A DNA stretch of 60,000 nt, from contig NC_134029.1 of assembly GCF_964204645.1 (NCBI RefSeq), positions 9,230,850 to 9,290,849 on the forward strand, written 5' to 3'. Shown here one piece after another: positions 1-12,548 of the stretch (positions are counted from its first letter, which is position 1; each line of letters begins with the position of its first letter). Both the position numbers and the translations under genes were made by a program. Source of the stretch: Tubulanus polymorphus (taxonomy: Eukaryota; Nemertea; Palaeonemertea; Tubulaniformes; Tubulanidae). The notes under the pieces are model-generated. The model ran no database searches and was not told the DNA's origin. It saw only the letters and a program-made list of their open reading frames with translations.

Positions 1-105
1 GTTCCAAAATGATCTGAATGAAGCGAGTTTGGCTGTATATATAGGCCTGTATTGATGCATTGTTTGAAATCATAATATTTATCATCCTTTTGATTACAGA
101 CCGAC

Positions 106-3100
106 ATGAATTTAGACGGTTTCTCTGATAATTTTTTGATGCCTTTGTTACAAGATGACACGTTATGTGAAACCGACGCGACGACCCTCTGGGGCTCGGG
201 ATTACAGTCGAATCTGTCAGAAGATCAAGCGGCTGTCATGTCTATATCATCTCAGGACTCGCCGGATAGCGGAATTCCTTCAGACGCGCCGATATCACCC
301 ACTGGTAAATTGCACTGATCAGTTTAATTTGTTAATCTAAACTCCTATAGTTTGTTGTACTGTAAACAGGACAAATTCCAAGCCAAATTAGGCTTTAAAA
401 AATCACGTGATTAAATTGTATTGTTACTGGGAAATGAATTTGATCATAGGAAGTTCTAATGTTCTGGGCTATATGGCTTTTAAGAGACAAATCGAGGCAA
501 TGGTTTAGGATTTTATCCGAGCAGGTTTATGTTTATGTCGCATAAATACATGTAGCTCCCCGTATACCATATTAGAATAGACAGCCATATTGATATTGTT
601 TTTTTAGCCCACTTGGGACTTAAGTCCCAGCGGGCTATTGTGTTCACTTTTCGTCCGTCCATCCGTAGACGGAATCTAGTTATTTTGGGAAGTTTTGAAG
701 ACGTTTCAAGGTAATGTCTTGATATTTGGTTTATACATGTATCTACCCTAGATACATCTTCAGCCCAAAAACTGGCCCTGTCAGATTCAAAATGGCCGAC
801 TGGCAGCCATTTTTGTTCCCTAAAATCAACACTTTTTACACATTTTTGAAGTTTTCGAGGGAAATTTTGAAGACGCTTTTATCAGTTACCTCGATCTTTC
901 GTATATATTTGTTTCCCCCAAGGGCCCATCAGCTTAAGAAAAATTGGGTCAATGGACTCCAGATGGCCGTCCTGTGACCTTTTTTCTGCCCAAAAATGTC
1001 AATTTTGGTCTGAATTCCAAGTCCTGTAGCTTCCTAATGGTTTGCCATTTTTCATTGCATTGGGATACTGGCAAGGCTACTGAGGGAAGCGAGGATTCAG
1101 CGATAATTCGCCAGTGGCACTGGGTTACCGCGCTTCTATTTGTTCTTCATTTCAATAAACTTCGAGTTAACTTTCCTGATAAGTAAATCGATTTTCAGTG
1201 ATATCAAAACCATATACTGAGTGAGAAAGGAAAATCTATATCTTTTCGATGATTCGTTTGATAATTTCCGGATTTAGAAGCCTTAAAATAATCAAATCAA
1301 ATTTCATCGAAAATGAACTGATTTTCACGAGTAACCCAGTGTTTTGTTGCCCCATCTGGTGTTGCCGGTATCCCATTGCTCATGGGTATTCTTTGGAAAG
1401 GGATCTTTTATACCCGAGACAGGTATTTTTGGTAAGGCAATTATGACGCAATTGGTGGCCATCTTGGTGTCATCAGTACTCATTCGTAGGTGGAAAAAAG
1501 TTTTTCCACATTAGATTGATACTTAAGCATATTTTGACACCACAATCAATTGGAAAGTTGTAGCTCATGACATAGTTTATGATGTGGTGAGTTTCAAGGT
1601 CATTGGTTTTTGTATATGGCTACCAGGGGGCCTTGAACAATACAATTACTTAGTATATTTTGTAACCACAATCAATTGGAAAGTTGTAGCTCATGACATG
1701 GTCTATAATTGTGGTGAGTTTCAAGGACATAAGTTATTCTATATGGTCACTAGGGGGCGTTAAATAGTAGAATAACTTCCTATTTCCTTATCATATTGGT
1801 ACCTAGGCATATTTTGTTACCATCATCAATTGCAAAGTTGTAGCTCATGACATAGTTTATGATGTGGTGAGTTTCAAGGTCATTGGTTTTTGTATATGGC
1901 TACCAGGGGGCCTTGAACAATACAATTACTTAGTATATTTTGTAACCACAATCAATTGGAAAGTTGTAGCTCATGACATGGTCTATAATTGTGGTGAGTT
2001 TCAAGGACATAAGTTATTCTATATGGTCGCTAGGGGGCGTTAAATAGTAGAATAACTTCCTATTTCCTTATCATATTGGTACCTAGGCATATTTTGTTAC
2101 CATCATCAATTGCAAAGTTGTAGCTCATGACATGTTCTATGATTATGGTGAGTTTCAAGGTCATTGGGCTTTGCATATGGTCACCAGGGGGCATTGAATA
2201 GTAGCATAACTTAGTATTTCCATATCATATTGGTAACTAGGCATATGTTGTAACCACAATCAATTACAAAATTCTAGCTGCTGACATGTTCTATGTGGCG
2301 AGTTTCAAGGTCATTGGATTGAAATATTGAAATAATTAGATTGTTGAGCATCTGAAACCACTTCCCAAGTGGGCATGGTGTCCCTGGACCCCTAGTTTAT
2401 GATTTATTGCAGAATAACCACTCACAACACAAATACGCTATCAAAATCCCCAGGAACTGTATCCCAAGCCCATCGGCGAGTGCCTGTGGGTAAACCCACT
2501 GTTAAAAATAAATCAATACTGTGTCAATAGAACCTGGGTTCAATCCACTTTTCAAAGGTTCGAATTTTAGTGGTTATATGCCAGCATAGAAGTTGAGTTT
2601 TTGGGATTTTTTAGACCAATAATCGCTTCCAAAATAGATCTGCAAAGCAGCGATTATGGATTTCTACCTAGCGCAGCATCATTGCAAATTTTAGAGAATT
2701 CATAGAAATGTAAAAATTCATTATTATCAGCGATTTGCACCTGATATGACTGACACATCTACGTTGACTTTTGAAATCAAAGGGTTAAACAGGCATTAAA
2801 GGACCACTCAATAAAAGTTCCTAACCGGCAATTTCAAATTTGTTGGAGTTGAAGCCAAGTAACATTTCAATGGCATTCGAACCCAATAGGATGATCAGCA
2901 CTGTCTGACATGAAAACTGATCCTTATGTGATCAGTTTGCCGGTTGATGACGCACTTCCGATTTGGTTGACAGACGTTTAAGGTCGTTTTAAAGTCAGTT
3001 AGTCAGAGATTTCCTCAAATTCCGCATCAGAAATGGTGTCTTCAAGTTGGGATTGAATTTGGTTAAAAATAGTTGGTTAGTTTTTGCCTAGCCTCTTGAA

Positions 3101-3357
3101 AAAATGCTCTTCACGCCGTTTATGACATCACACATCACGTGTTGCTTATTTATTTATTTATTTATTCTTTATTCACGAATTAAATTACACTAGAAAATTA
3201 CAACAAGATAATATAATAAAATAATGTAATTCAAGTCGATGGACACCAGGAGAAGTTACAAACTTATATCCATAAAACATGGCCCTGGCGCCCATAGAAA
3301 TCAAACGCACGCACACACACACATGTACACAACCCTGCACCACAACACTCACGCATA

Positions 3358-3389
<32 letters not shown>

Positions 3390-6300
3390 CACATCCATAA
3401 TGACAAGTTAAGTTCAGATCGACCTACTTTTATTTTATGGTTATCTAAGTGCAAGGCAAACATTGGTGGGGTTCCTTTGGCCCTCCGAATATATAGGACC
3501 AAAAGGGGTATTTTATACCATTTGGATTTATTTTTGCTTAGAAAATCTATTCAAATACTTTTTGGCGGGCACATTCAAATTCTGAAGGGTAGGACTAGTC
3601 CAACCCCTAAATCCACTTGCATTCAGTCTCAACGTTAAAAACCTTCACCGGCCTCCTACTCAATTTTTTGAATAAATGTAAAACTTATGGCAGAATTTAT
3701 GGTTGATTTCTCGATTTTTGAATCCCAAAGAATAATTTTTGAATTACGCAGTAGGATGACACTTGAATAGCCGGTATTCAAATTTTCCAATCAATGTGGG
3801 AGGTGTCTGGGTCTACATGCGTTTCACAAATGAACGTCCTCTTTTAAAGTTTCTTTCTAGTTTATATTTTTGCATCTGAAAAAAATAAAATAAGTTGCAA
3901 AGGCTCTAAATTGTACTAAACCTACTAAATGAATGAATTGATTTGAATCGGCATTTGTCGTTGGATACTAAGCTGGTGATAGGTTTTTGATTACCGGTAG
4001 GGCCTATATCATCATTCTGCCGAGTCCAAGGTTTCGTCATTGGTTCCGACAAATGATTAACATCAACAATATGTTTAAAATGTAATTATGATTCAATGCG
4101 CCCATTATGAATATACCTTTTTATCTTATCTATGCCAAGATAATAAGAGTTCCTAGGTTTTCAGTGTAGTTGCTCGAACGACGGAATTTTCAGATGACGC
4201 GACAGACATTTGACCCTAAGAATAAGTTAGTAAAATGATTCAGTAGATTCAACCTAGGAGTAGCTCTATAGAGAATGTTTTATAGTCCTGAACAATTAAA
4301 CTGATATTGATACTGCCGAATGGTCAGAAAAAGCTTGATTATAATCTCACAGTAATACAGACTCGACTACTTTTGAGAATGACCCTAGCACAGTCTTCAG
4401 TTATAAACATATGCAGAAAAGGGACTTCAACTTATGCAGCGAGTAAAGCATATCTTTTTTGACTGAAAAATTTACCTTGACCATTACACGCCACGTCGAC
4501 TTGTGCGTGGGCAAATGTGGTGGTAGTTCTCAGGTTTTGCCCCATAGATTTAAATAAGAAACCGCTAATGCTGCTTCTCTTGTTTTACCCCATAAAATTA
4601 AACATTCAAGAAACCACTGATACTGCTTCTCTGGTTTTGCCCCATAAATTCAAACAAGTTACCGCTGATACTGCTGTGAGTATTTAGGAAATAATTCCAA
4701 ATTGAAGTTCGCATTTTAACTGTTTTTAGGCTCGGAAGAGGCTGTTCTCTACGAAGCTGCTCAAATCACGAGTGGCCAAACCATCTTAAACACCGGCGGC
4801 AATAACGAACAGATCGGATTAGCAAATCAACACGATTTACTGAACGATGAAGAATTCAACTTTGCGACTATCGATCCAAACATTCTACAGCAGGGCGAAG
4901 ATCTCGTAACCAACCTCGGTTTAGATTCATCAGATATTTCCATCGACATGGGTATGTAGAAAGGAAATGCATATTCTTCGATACGTCATACGTCAGAGTG
5001 GCATCCTCTGACCATATATCCGTGTTCTCCACAAGAGGTTTATAAAAGGGCACCCACCCCTGTCAACTTTATAAGTCAACGAAGTGTGGGGTAGGTATAC
5101 TGGAGTTGGCTCGTCCAGTGTCCATCCATGGACAAGATATCGTCCAGAGATCTCCTAAACTACTGGCTCTCTTCTTTACACAGATGCTTGTTTGGATATG
5201 TAGTCGTGCCCCTGCATTTTATTTTGTGGTTGGATGCAAGATGGCTTACTGGTGGCCATATTTGTTTTCTTGGGTGCTTATTTACATGAAAAAGATGATG
5301 TCAGATAAACTTCTAATTGAATCAGATTTGATACCGAAGATGTGTTGCAGATATATAGTTGGTGAAATGATAAAGCCCTTGCCCATGTTCTCATCGTATA
5401 TATCAATGCTTACAATGACTACTGCTTTGGAGAGAAGTGAGTTGATCTGATAGATAGTGGAATCAAATTGCATCAAATTACAAAATTTTCTCTATTTTTG
5501 AGAAGCTTTAGCTACTTGAGCAGCCACAATCATTAGTTTTCGAGGACTGCATTCATTGTTAAGTGCATAAAAGTTATACACTAAACTATGAATGTAGCCC
5601 TTCTGAAATCCTAGCGTATGGAGAACACTGATGTATGTCCAAATATAGTAGACTCTGCTTTCTTAACCGAGGATGCTATTTACCCCCTAACCGTCTCAAG
5701 CTATGAATCATTTATGGAAAATCATTTGTTGTTGTCTTGGCACATTGACTACTTTTCGAAAGCTAATGCATTTGAGTAACCAGGCGGTCGATTTTTCTAT
5801 AATGTTAATTTTGTTTCAAATATTTCAGGTATGCCTTACAACAGCTCTGAGACGGGAAATGACAGCATTCGTTCTAATACAACAATGACTACAATGACTT
5901 GTCCAACGACACGAAAAGTGCAAGTGATCAGAATCGACAACACTTCACTTCCGTACACCGTCAAAGATGTACATAGACTTTATGAAAGCCCTGAGAACAC
6001 AAAGGTACACGCAAGGAGTACCTGCTACTCAGCCAAATTGTGCTCTAAGCTTGGATATACTTGAATGAATATTTTAAAAGTTCATTTTCAATTAAATTGA
6101 TCTAGATTTTTATGTTCCACATGGAAAAACTAGGCTGATTATGCATCTTCATAAACTCTTCATAAAAAGTGAACAATTGTTCAAATCAATAGAAGTTCTA
6201 AGTGGGTGTAATTTTACTACCAGTATAGTGTATTGATTTGAGTTTCATAGTACTATAGTTTAGGGCATTTTCGTTCAATTGTGGCTTCATGGTTAAAAAC

Positions 6301-8595
6301 TTAGATATAATGTTTTTCAAGTTTCCTGAGTTGAAACTCACAGATGAAGAAAAGTCGCTGTTAGAAAAAGAAGGCGTTACATTACCGACTGATGTACCAT
6401 TGACGAAAGAAGAAGAGCGTGTACTTAAAGGTGTTCGTCGAAAGATTCGAAATAAGGTACAAGTTGTTTCCATCGTCTGAGCTTTTCCATTATCATAGCA
6501 CGTAGACTAGTGGTCAGAGGACTTAAAAGTTATTTCAATTGTCCACCATCTTGGAACTTGTTCTTTGCACCCTAGGCCTGCCAGTAATAATAATAATAAT
6601 AATAATAATAATATATTTTCTTATATAGTGTATATCTATAAAATAATGGATGCGCTTCACAATATAAAACACAGTACAAAGAAATTGTTAAAATTACCAA
6701 GTATACATGCATAATAAAACAATACAGAGTAGGTTTTGAGAGTAGGTTTGGAATATCTTAAGATTATGTTTAGAAATATCAACGGATGCACTTTCTCTCA
6801 ATATATATTCCTTGTATAATTGCATGGATGCTTATAATTTCATATGCTTAGATTTCTGCAAAAGAAAGTCGCAAAAGGAAACAAGGATATGTGGAAGGCT
6901 TGGAAAACCGGGTGAAACACTGTACACAGCAAAACCAGAGTTTACAGAAAAAAGTGAAAGTACTTGAAGTCCAGAACAGGTAGGCCTTATTTTCAAATTA
7001 AAAGTTGCTTACACAATTCATAACTGTTCCAGGACTTCAAATGGTTCCCGATTTTGCGTAGTGCCAAATCAACAAAGTCAAAGCCACTGAAAGCTGCCGT
7101 GTAAAAATGGTTATATGCCATTAAACAATAGTGACAAATGTCACCTCTGGTCTTCAACGACCATCTCATACATTTCCATCTTGTGTTTTTTGAGTTTGTG
7201 GGTATACAGTACGATTGGCGATGATTGTTAGGGTTAAGTTGTTTAAGTAAGGGATTAAGATAGTGGCCTCTTCATCAAGTTGTTTACGCATATTTCTTTC
7301 ATTATTTCAGTTCATTGTTGAATCAACTGCGTCGACTTCAAGCTCTAATAACGGGCAGCAGTAAACCTGTACAAGCCAGTACTTGCGTCATGGTGCTCAT
7401 GCTGTCATTTGCATTGTTCATATTTCCTAATTGGAAACCAACCCAAATTCAGAATATGCCGACCATCACAAAGAATTTACCTTTAGCGGGTAAGTATCAG
7501 ATGTAAGATGATCTTGCATCAGTTCCTCAGTCAGGGGGATCTAGGATTAAGCTTTGTACCTGAAAATTGGAGTGGGCACTTGATTTGAAAAGAGCAGATG
7601 ATTTGATGATGCAAAGGCTGCAAGTGTGAAACATTGGCAGGGGTTCTGGTGACCCTCTTACAGAAGATAGTACAAAAAGAGACGTTTCTGGTCCTCATCA
7701 GTGCCTATTTGGATTTATTTTGGGTCTGTTTAAAATTTTCTTCACTGGAAAAATTTTTCAAGACATTTTTGGAAGGCACATTCGAATTTTTAAAGGGGGT
7801 CAGCCGGTTCACTCCCTTAAATCTGTTTTATATGTGATAAGTAGTGATAACATATTTATGTTAAAACCCTTCCAATTTGTGTAACACTGCTATGCGGTGT
7901 AAATTTACCCTAGTAAACGTGCTGTGTATCCATATAGTTGTTTATTAGTCAAAATCTCTATTTCAAAAACTCTCCATCAATATAGGGTGGGGAAAAAAGC
8001 ACTCAAGCTATTTGAACTATGGATCTTTTGAACAATAATAAGAGACAGATCCCAGATCTTATGCCCTGAATGGTGCTTACCGGATGTAGGGATGATAAAA
8101 GTGTTAATAAATTATTTCTTACATATAGGCAGATCAAGAAGTCTATTGCAAAATGGCGTAACAGACTTAGACGAGCCATACAGTCTGTCAATAAAACCCG
8201 GTCCACCGTGGGAAACACCGCCTAAAACGCCTGCTATAAACCTGCCAGTTATCGACGAACAAATAAAGACAATCGACAAATCGGCGACCGTAAGTGGATC
8301 TTTGTACGTAGCTAAAGATCAAACGATTGCCAGTGAATCGATAAAAGAGAAATCTCTAAATGACGCGGCAGCGGCTGCGAATCGTTCAAATATGGACAGC
8401 GCTCGAACGGCCAACGACATCACGGGACCAAAAACCGATGCTGGCACCGGCGAAAATTCGTCGGACCTCGACGATAATGTTATTTTTGACGAAGACGAAA
8501 CGGATGAAGATTTTCCCGATGAAGAATTGTTCAGACATTTAGCGAATAAGATTTTCGGTAAACCCGCGAGTGAGAACACGGTCAGTGAGTTATAA
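106..8595 (+). CDS. CREB3/CREB3L-family membrane-bound bZIP transcription factor, seven coding exons
   Basis: Exons read as 106-304, 4730-4951, 5829-6004, 6322-6456, 6852-6979, 7311-7489 and 8129-8595. All junctions are GT-AG, phases match, and the total is 1506 nt (501 aa plus stop). Residues about 200-245 hold the family block [17 protein letters not shown] and the basic start RRKIRNK. The next exon continues [20 protein letters not shown] and a leucine zipper. Residues about 310-326 ([14 protein letters not shown]) form one membrane segment, and RSLL at about 350-353 fits a Site-1 protease RxxL site in the lumenal part. Known for the family: an ER-anchored factor is cut in the Golgi and its bZIP half enters the nucleus. 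The N-terminus is acidic, as expected for an activation domain, and the C-terminus is an acidic tail. An acceptor-like AG just before the start suggests an upstream untranslated exon. Which paralogue (CREB3, L1-L4) I cannot say. Confidence 0.93.
607..2374 (+). mobile_element. Non-autonomous repeat element with GCCCACTTGGGA terminal inverted repeats (copy 1)
   Basis: The 12-mer GCCCACTTGGGA at 607-618 is matched by its reverse complement at 2363-2374. The interior has no credible coding frame. A reversed copy lies at 25858-28793 and an internally deleted copy at 53395-53660, so this is a dispersed family. It sits in the first intron of the CREB3-like gene. The superfamily is not identified. 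Confidence 0.75.
1541..2330 (+). repeat. Tandem array of 280-bp dimers (126 + 154 bp) inside the element
   Basis: A motif close to CACAATCAATTGGAAAG recurs at 1541, 1667, 1821, 1947, 2101 and 2255. The spacings are 126, 154, 126, 154 and 154, which gives a dimeric unit of 280 bp. The two full dimers (1541-1820, 1821-2100) are almost identical and later units have diverged. Confidence 0.85.
2375..3304. other. Intron sequence without recognised features
   Basis: Part of the 4.4-kb first coding intron of the CREB3-like gene. No protein similarity or ordered repeat was seen, apart from a short (TTTA)n-like run near 3148-3170. Confidence 0.5.
3305..3391. repeat. Compound (CA)/(GCAC) microsatellite
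   Basis: Runs of ACAC and CGCA repeats. The open frames on both strands here are only repeat translation. Confidence 0.95.
3470..3615 (+). repeat. Dispersed repeat, copy A (partner at 7660-7830)
   Basis: It shares with 7660-7830 the order ATTTGGATTTATTTT, then a TTTTTGG..GGCACATTC block, then AGGG/GGGGTCA..CC and CCTAAATC. The similarity is clear but imperfect, so both are old copies of one element. Both lie in introns of the CREB3-like gene. Confidence 0.6.
4515..4675 (+). repeat. Short tandem repeat, about 65-bp unit, three copies
   Basis: Units carry TTCTC..GGTTTTGCCCCATA followed by AAA-rich sequence and ACCGCTGATACTGC. Three diverged copies end about 55 bp before the second coding exon of the CREB3-like gene. 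Confidence 0.7.
5105..5280 (+). repeat. Dispersed repeat fragment of the 'GTCCATCCATGGACAAG' type
   Basis: The stretch contains GTCCATCCATGGACAAGATA, then a 'CAAGATGGC..CTGGTGGCCAT' stretch like those in several marine-invertebrate repeats. It shares the idea of a 'GATGGC..GGCCAT' block with the element at 607-2374 but is not the same sequence. It lies in an intron of the CREB3-like gene. Confidence 0.4.
6584..6614. repeat. (TAA)n microsatellite
   Basis: About ten TAA units in the intron after the fourth coding exon. Confidence 0.95.
7660..7830 (+). repeat. Dispersed repeat, copy B (partner at 3470-3615)
   Basis: Same block order as copy A: ATTTGGATTTATTTT, TTTTTGGAAGGCACATTC and a GGGGTCAGCC..CCTTAAATC end. 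It lies in the last intron of the CREB3-like gene and has no coding capacity. Confidence 0.6.
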
Positions 8596-8784
8596 GCTCA
8601 GTTTAGGACACATCGTTCTGAGTTGGGTTTAGTACTGAGTTAAGTGTCTAATATGAAGCTTTTGCTCAAGGTTGTTATCTGTTGCAATGCAATGTGCTAT
8701 ACCAGTTGTCAGATATATTAGCTGATCCTTCTTCTTGTTTACTACTGATATTTCCACTGTGGCATTTGACAATAGATTCAATTA

Positions 8785-9382
8785 CAGTCTACCTCGGATG
8801 TAACGTCGTTGGATTTACCATAGATTCACTTATATCGTATTATTTCCCAGGTCCCGATTTTTTCCTTCTATTAGGCCTCGAATGTACAGTATTTTTTATA
8901 ATGTAGATCGCTTATATCTTATAAATTATTTGGTCCCAATTAGTCAAATCAACTTAATTATCCTCGGATATAACGTATCGCAAAAATTAAAAAATGAGAA
9001 CAAATACAACTGATAAAAACGAAAGTGTTAATACAGTGCAATAGCCCTACTACTGTATATACGAACACGTGCCATGTCTGACTTATCAATAATTTCCATG
9101 ACAGCACTTGCATACGCGTGGTTTAAAGCAGCACGATGCCTTCTAAAAGAAAGGTGATTAGTTATCAAGCGAAGTATGATATTATTTAAGGAGGCAAATA
9201 ATAATTATTTCTTCTCCGATTATTCTACACATTGAAGTCTTTTTATGCACACCATAGGCTTGCATGATTTTAAATTACATTCGGCTATAACAAAGTTTAT
9301 ACAGTATATACGTATACCGTATTTCGGTTATAACATAGAAATTATCTGGTCCCGACTGCTATGTTACATCCGAGGTAGACTG
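8785..9382 (+). mobile_element. pogo/Tigger-like internally deleted DNA transposon (598 bp) with TA target duplication
   Basis: The 20-bp ends CAGTCTACCTCGGATGTAAC (8785-8804) and its perfect reverse complement (9363-9382) are each flanked by TA (8783-8784, 9383-9384). Inside, 9136-9186 reads MPSKRKVISYQAKYDII and then hits a stop. This matches the start of the N-terminal helix-turn-helix (CENP-B/pogo-type) of Tigger transposases. The catalytic region is absent, so it is a non-autonomous derivative. It lies about 190 bp after the stop of the CREB3-like gene, probably in its 3' UTR or just beyond. Confidence 0.88.
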
Positions 9383-9384
9383 TA

Positions 9385-9532
9385 CCAAGATGCAGTGGAA
9401 ATGGATGTTAGTTTTACTCCCAGTGCCATGAAAGAAAGTCCTAAAGGTCACTTGAATAACGTAATAGTTCCAACTACGTATGAGGATCCTTCTCAATTGT
9501 ATACAGATACACAGGTTCTATCAGTTTATTGA
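9385..9532 (+). other. Open frame abutting the pogo-like insertion; possible exon fragment
   Basis: From just after the right target-site TA to a stop at 9530-9532 the frame is open and reads like mixed, non-repetitive protein (for example VPTTYEDPSQLYTDTQ). If the element and one TA are removed in thought, the same frame continues leftwards through TTCAATTAC to a stop near 8734. An AG at 8774-8775 could be an acceptor. No family is recognised, and it may be 3' UTR with a chance frame. Confidence 0.25.
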
Positions 9533-10760
9533 ACTTTGCTGAAACAAACCGAAGTGTTTGATTATCTTGAGCGTCATCTGATCTGACTCTGGATATATTT
9601 TGAAACTCTGTATCCATTTTCACGGTTGTGAATAAGATTGTGCTCTGGAGAATGAACTCATTTCAATTGTATGTAATAGACCTGAACAACAATCGTGGAT
9701 GTAACAAGAGGCTACTTAATTTTGAATATTTGTGTTTCCATAAATACAATATGTCAAAACAGCCAAAATACTCAAAAAACTAATGTTATTTCCATATTTT
9801 AAATGTTAAAATTTTGTCTACCGAATTTGAGCATCATTTTAGACAAAAACTCGAGTACTACGCTGAGAATATTTATATACGGATAGGTTAGGTAGCTTGC
9901 TTATGGTATGTTTATTGCACAAAGATAATGTCCATGTACATACAACGAAACCAGCAAATGAACAGCTATTTGATATCATTAATGTTTATTGTTTTGGTGT
10001 AAAACCAGTGAGAGGATTTTCACCAATTTGATAGATGTATAGAATATGCAAAGGATATTTTGTTTTCGCTGTCAAATTTCTATGTAAAAGAGCGTTCAAA
10101 AAGCAGGTTCTTTTCACTAACCACAAGTCAACAAATTGAAATGTTTGGTACATGTTTGTTTATCTGATATCTTGGTTATAGGGGTTAGTTTTCCATTTCA
10201 CAAGTATCAAAACCCACTTTCCAAACCCCTCTATTTATGATATCAGCTTTTCGGGTGTTTACAGCCTATAAAAGATGCCAAGCAACTTTTTAGGTACAAT
10301 TTTAACCTTGCCATGCACCACTTCCTAGTCAATGTTAATGATACATATGTTTTAGCAGAAAAATTATTTATTCACCATTAATGTATATTTTTTGTACATA
10401 AACTTCTCACACTTAAAGCGTTTACATGTATATAGTAAAAACTATAAAATCAAGAAAATTATGAAATATATGATAATATGAAAGAACATCTGGAGTTATG
10501 TTTGTTTAATTTTGTCGTATGAATCTTGTCGAAAAATGCATTGCAGGCCTGTCAATGTGAATTCCTATGAAATTTGGTGGCAATATGGGTCTGGTGGTAA
10601 ATAGCCTCTCCAACGACTTGGCATGTTGAATGCAAGGAAATGGTGTAATGGCAATTAAATATTTGGAAGATGATGTTACATCTGGCAGGGATTTGGCGAG
10701 ATGAAATCATGAGACTCGGCCATGGAATGAGACCCTGTCTGGTTAACCTGAGTGTAGTTA
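9533..10760. other. Intergenic or 3' UTR sequence, AT-rich, nothing recognised
   Basis: No coding similarity was seen on either strand and no clear poly(A) signal could be tied to the upstream gene. Confidence 0.5.
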
Positions 10761-10888
10761 CCTGAAACTTGGTGGGTTTATGGATGAATCGATATCCCTG
10801 AAACTTGGTGGGTATATAGGTTAATCAATTTCCTTGAAACTTGGTGGGTTAATGGATTGACATCTCTGTCCGAGACTTAGTGGGTTGT
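10761..10888 (+). repeat. Short tandem repeat, about 36-bp unit, four copies
   Basis: GAAACTTGGTGGGT recurs at spacings of about 36 bp, with a final diverged unit GAGACTTAGTGGGT. It lies between the CREB3-like gene and the C15orf61 homologue. Confidence 0.75.
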
Positions 10889-11432
10889 ATCAGACCTTAT
10901 AACATTACACAATGGCCACCTCGGCTTGGAATGATCACGCACTGACTTCTAGTGCCCTAATGTGGGCGAATCAAATGATTTGGAATAATACCATGCAAGT
11001 ATAGGCCTATACATTGTATCCGCCTACATTAGGGGTTAGATGGTTCCTAGTAGTTTGAATAAATAACTGAGAAATAATTTCACTTCCCAATGCCTAGTGG
11101 ACTAACTAGACTAACTGGATTTTTTAGAGGGAGGGCAAGAATTAATAAAAGCGGAACTATGCTATATATATACTTGGCGCTGTATCTGCCAAGTGAGCAT
11201 TTCTAAATCCTTGAAATTGTTGAATGTTCTTAGTCTACATTTTTTAAATTTGAAGTTTGGGGAGGGCTTTCTCTAGATCTAGATCTTATAAGGCAAAATG
11301 TTTATGAAATTTCTGGATAATGAAAAAAAAAATCCAATACTAAAAAAATGGGGGTTGTCTGCACCTCGACTCCCTCTGGCGACGTGCATGACTACAAGTC
11401 GATATTTTGTTTCCAGGTCAAGTGAGAAATAG

Positions 11433-12388
<956 letters not shown>

Positions 12389-12542
12389 ACATGGTGTGGA
12401 TATATCATAATAGAAATTATCGGTTAATGACTACTGCGTTAGTTAGAAACAAAGTAAAGAGCAAACAAATGAAAATTTATAAATACAATATGATTACTGT
12501 AAATATGTCTTTTTATTGAATTTATGCATTATTTAGTAGTAC

Positions 12543-12548
12543 AATAAA
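12543..12548 (+). promoter_or_regulatory. Poly(A) signal AATAAA of the C15orf61 homologue
   Basis: A canonical hexamer about 155 bp after the stop codon, followed by T-rich sequence. Confidence 0.6.

Noticed and set aside
3185-3638. Cys/Ala- and His/Thr-rich frames
   Set aside because: They are translations of the CA/GCAC microsatellite on the two strands.
8319-8579. Minus-strand frame opposite the last CREB3-like exon
   Set aside because: Serine-rich shadow of the acidic coding strand, with no homology.
9389-9532. Eph-receptor juxtamembrane similarity (TYEDPSQ)
   Set aside because: Only five to six residues agree and the flanks do not follow the Eph pattern.
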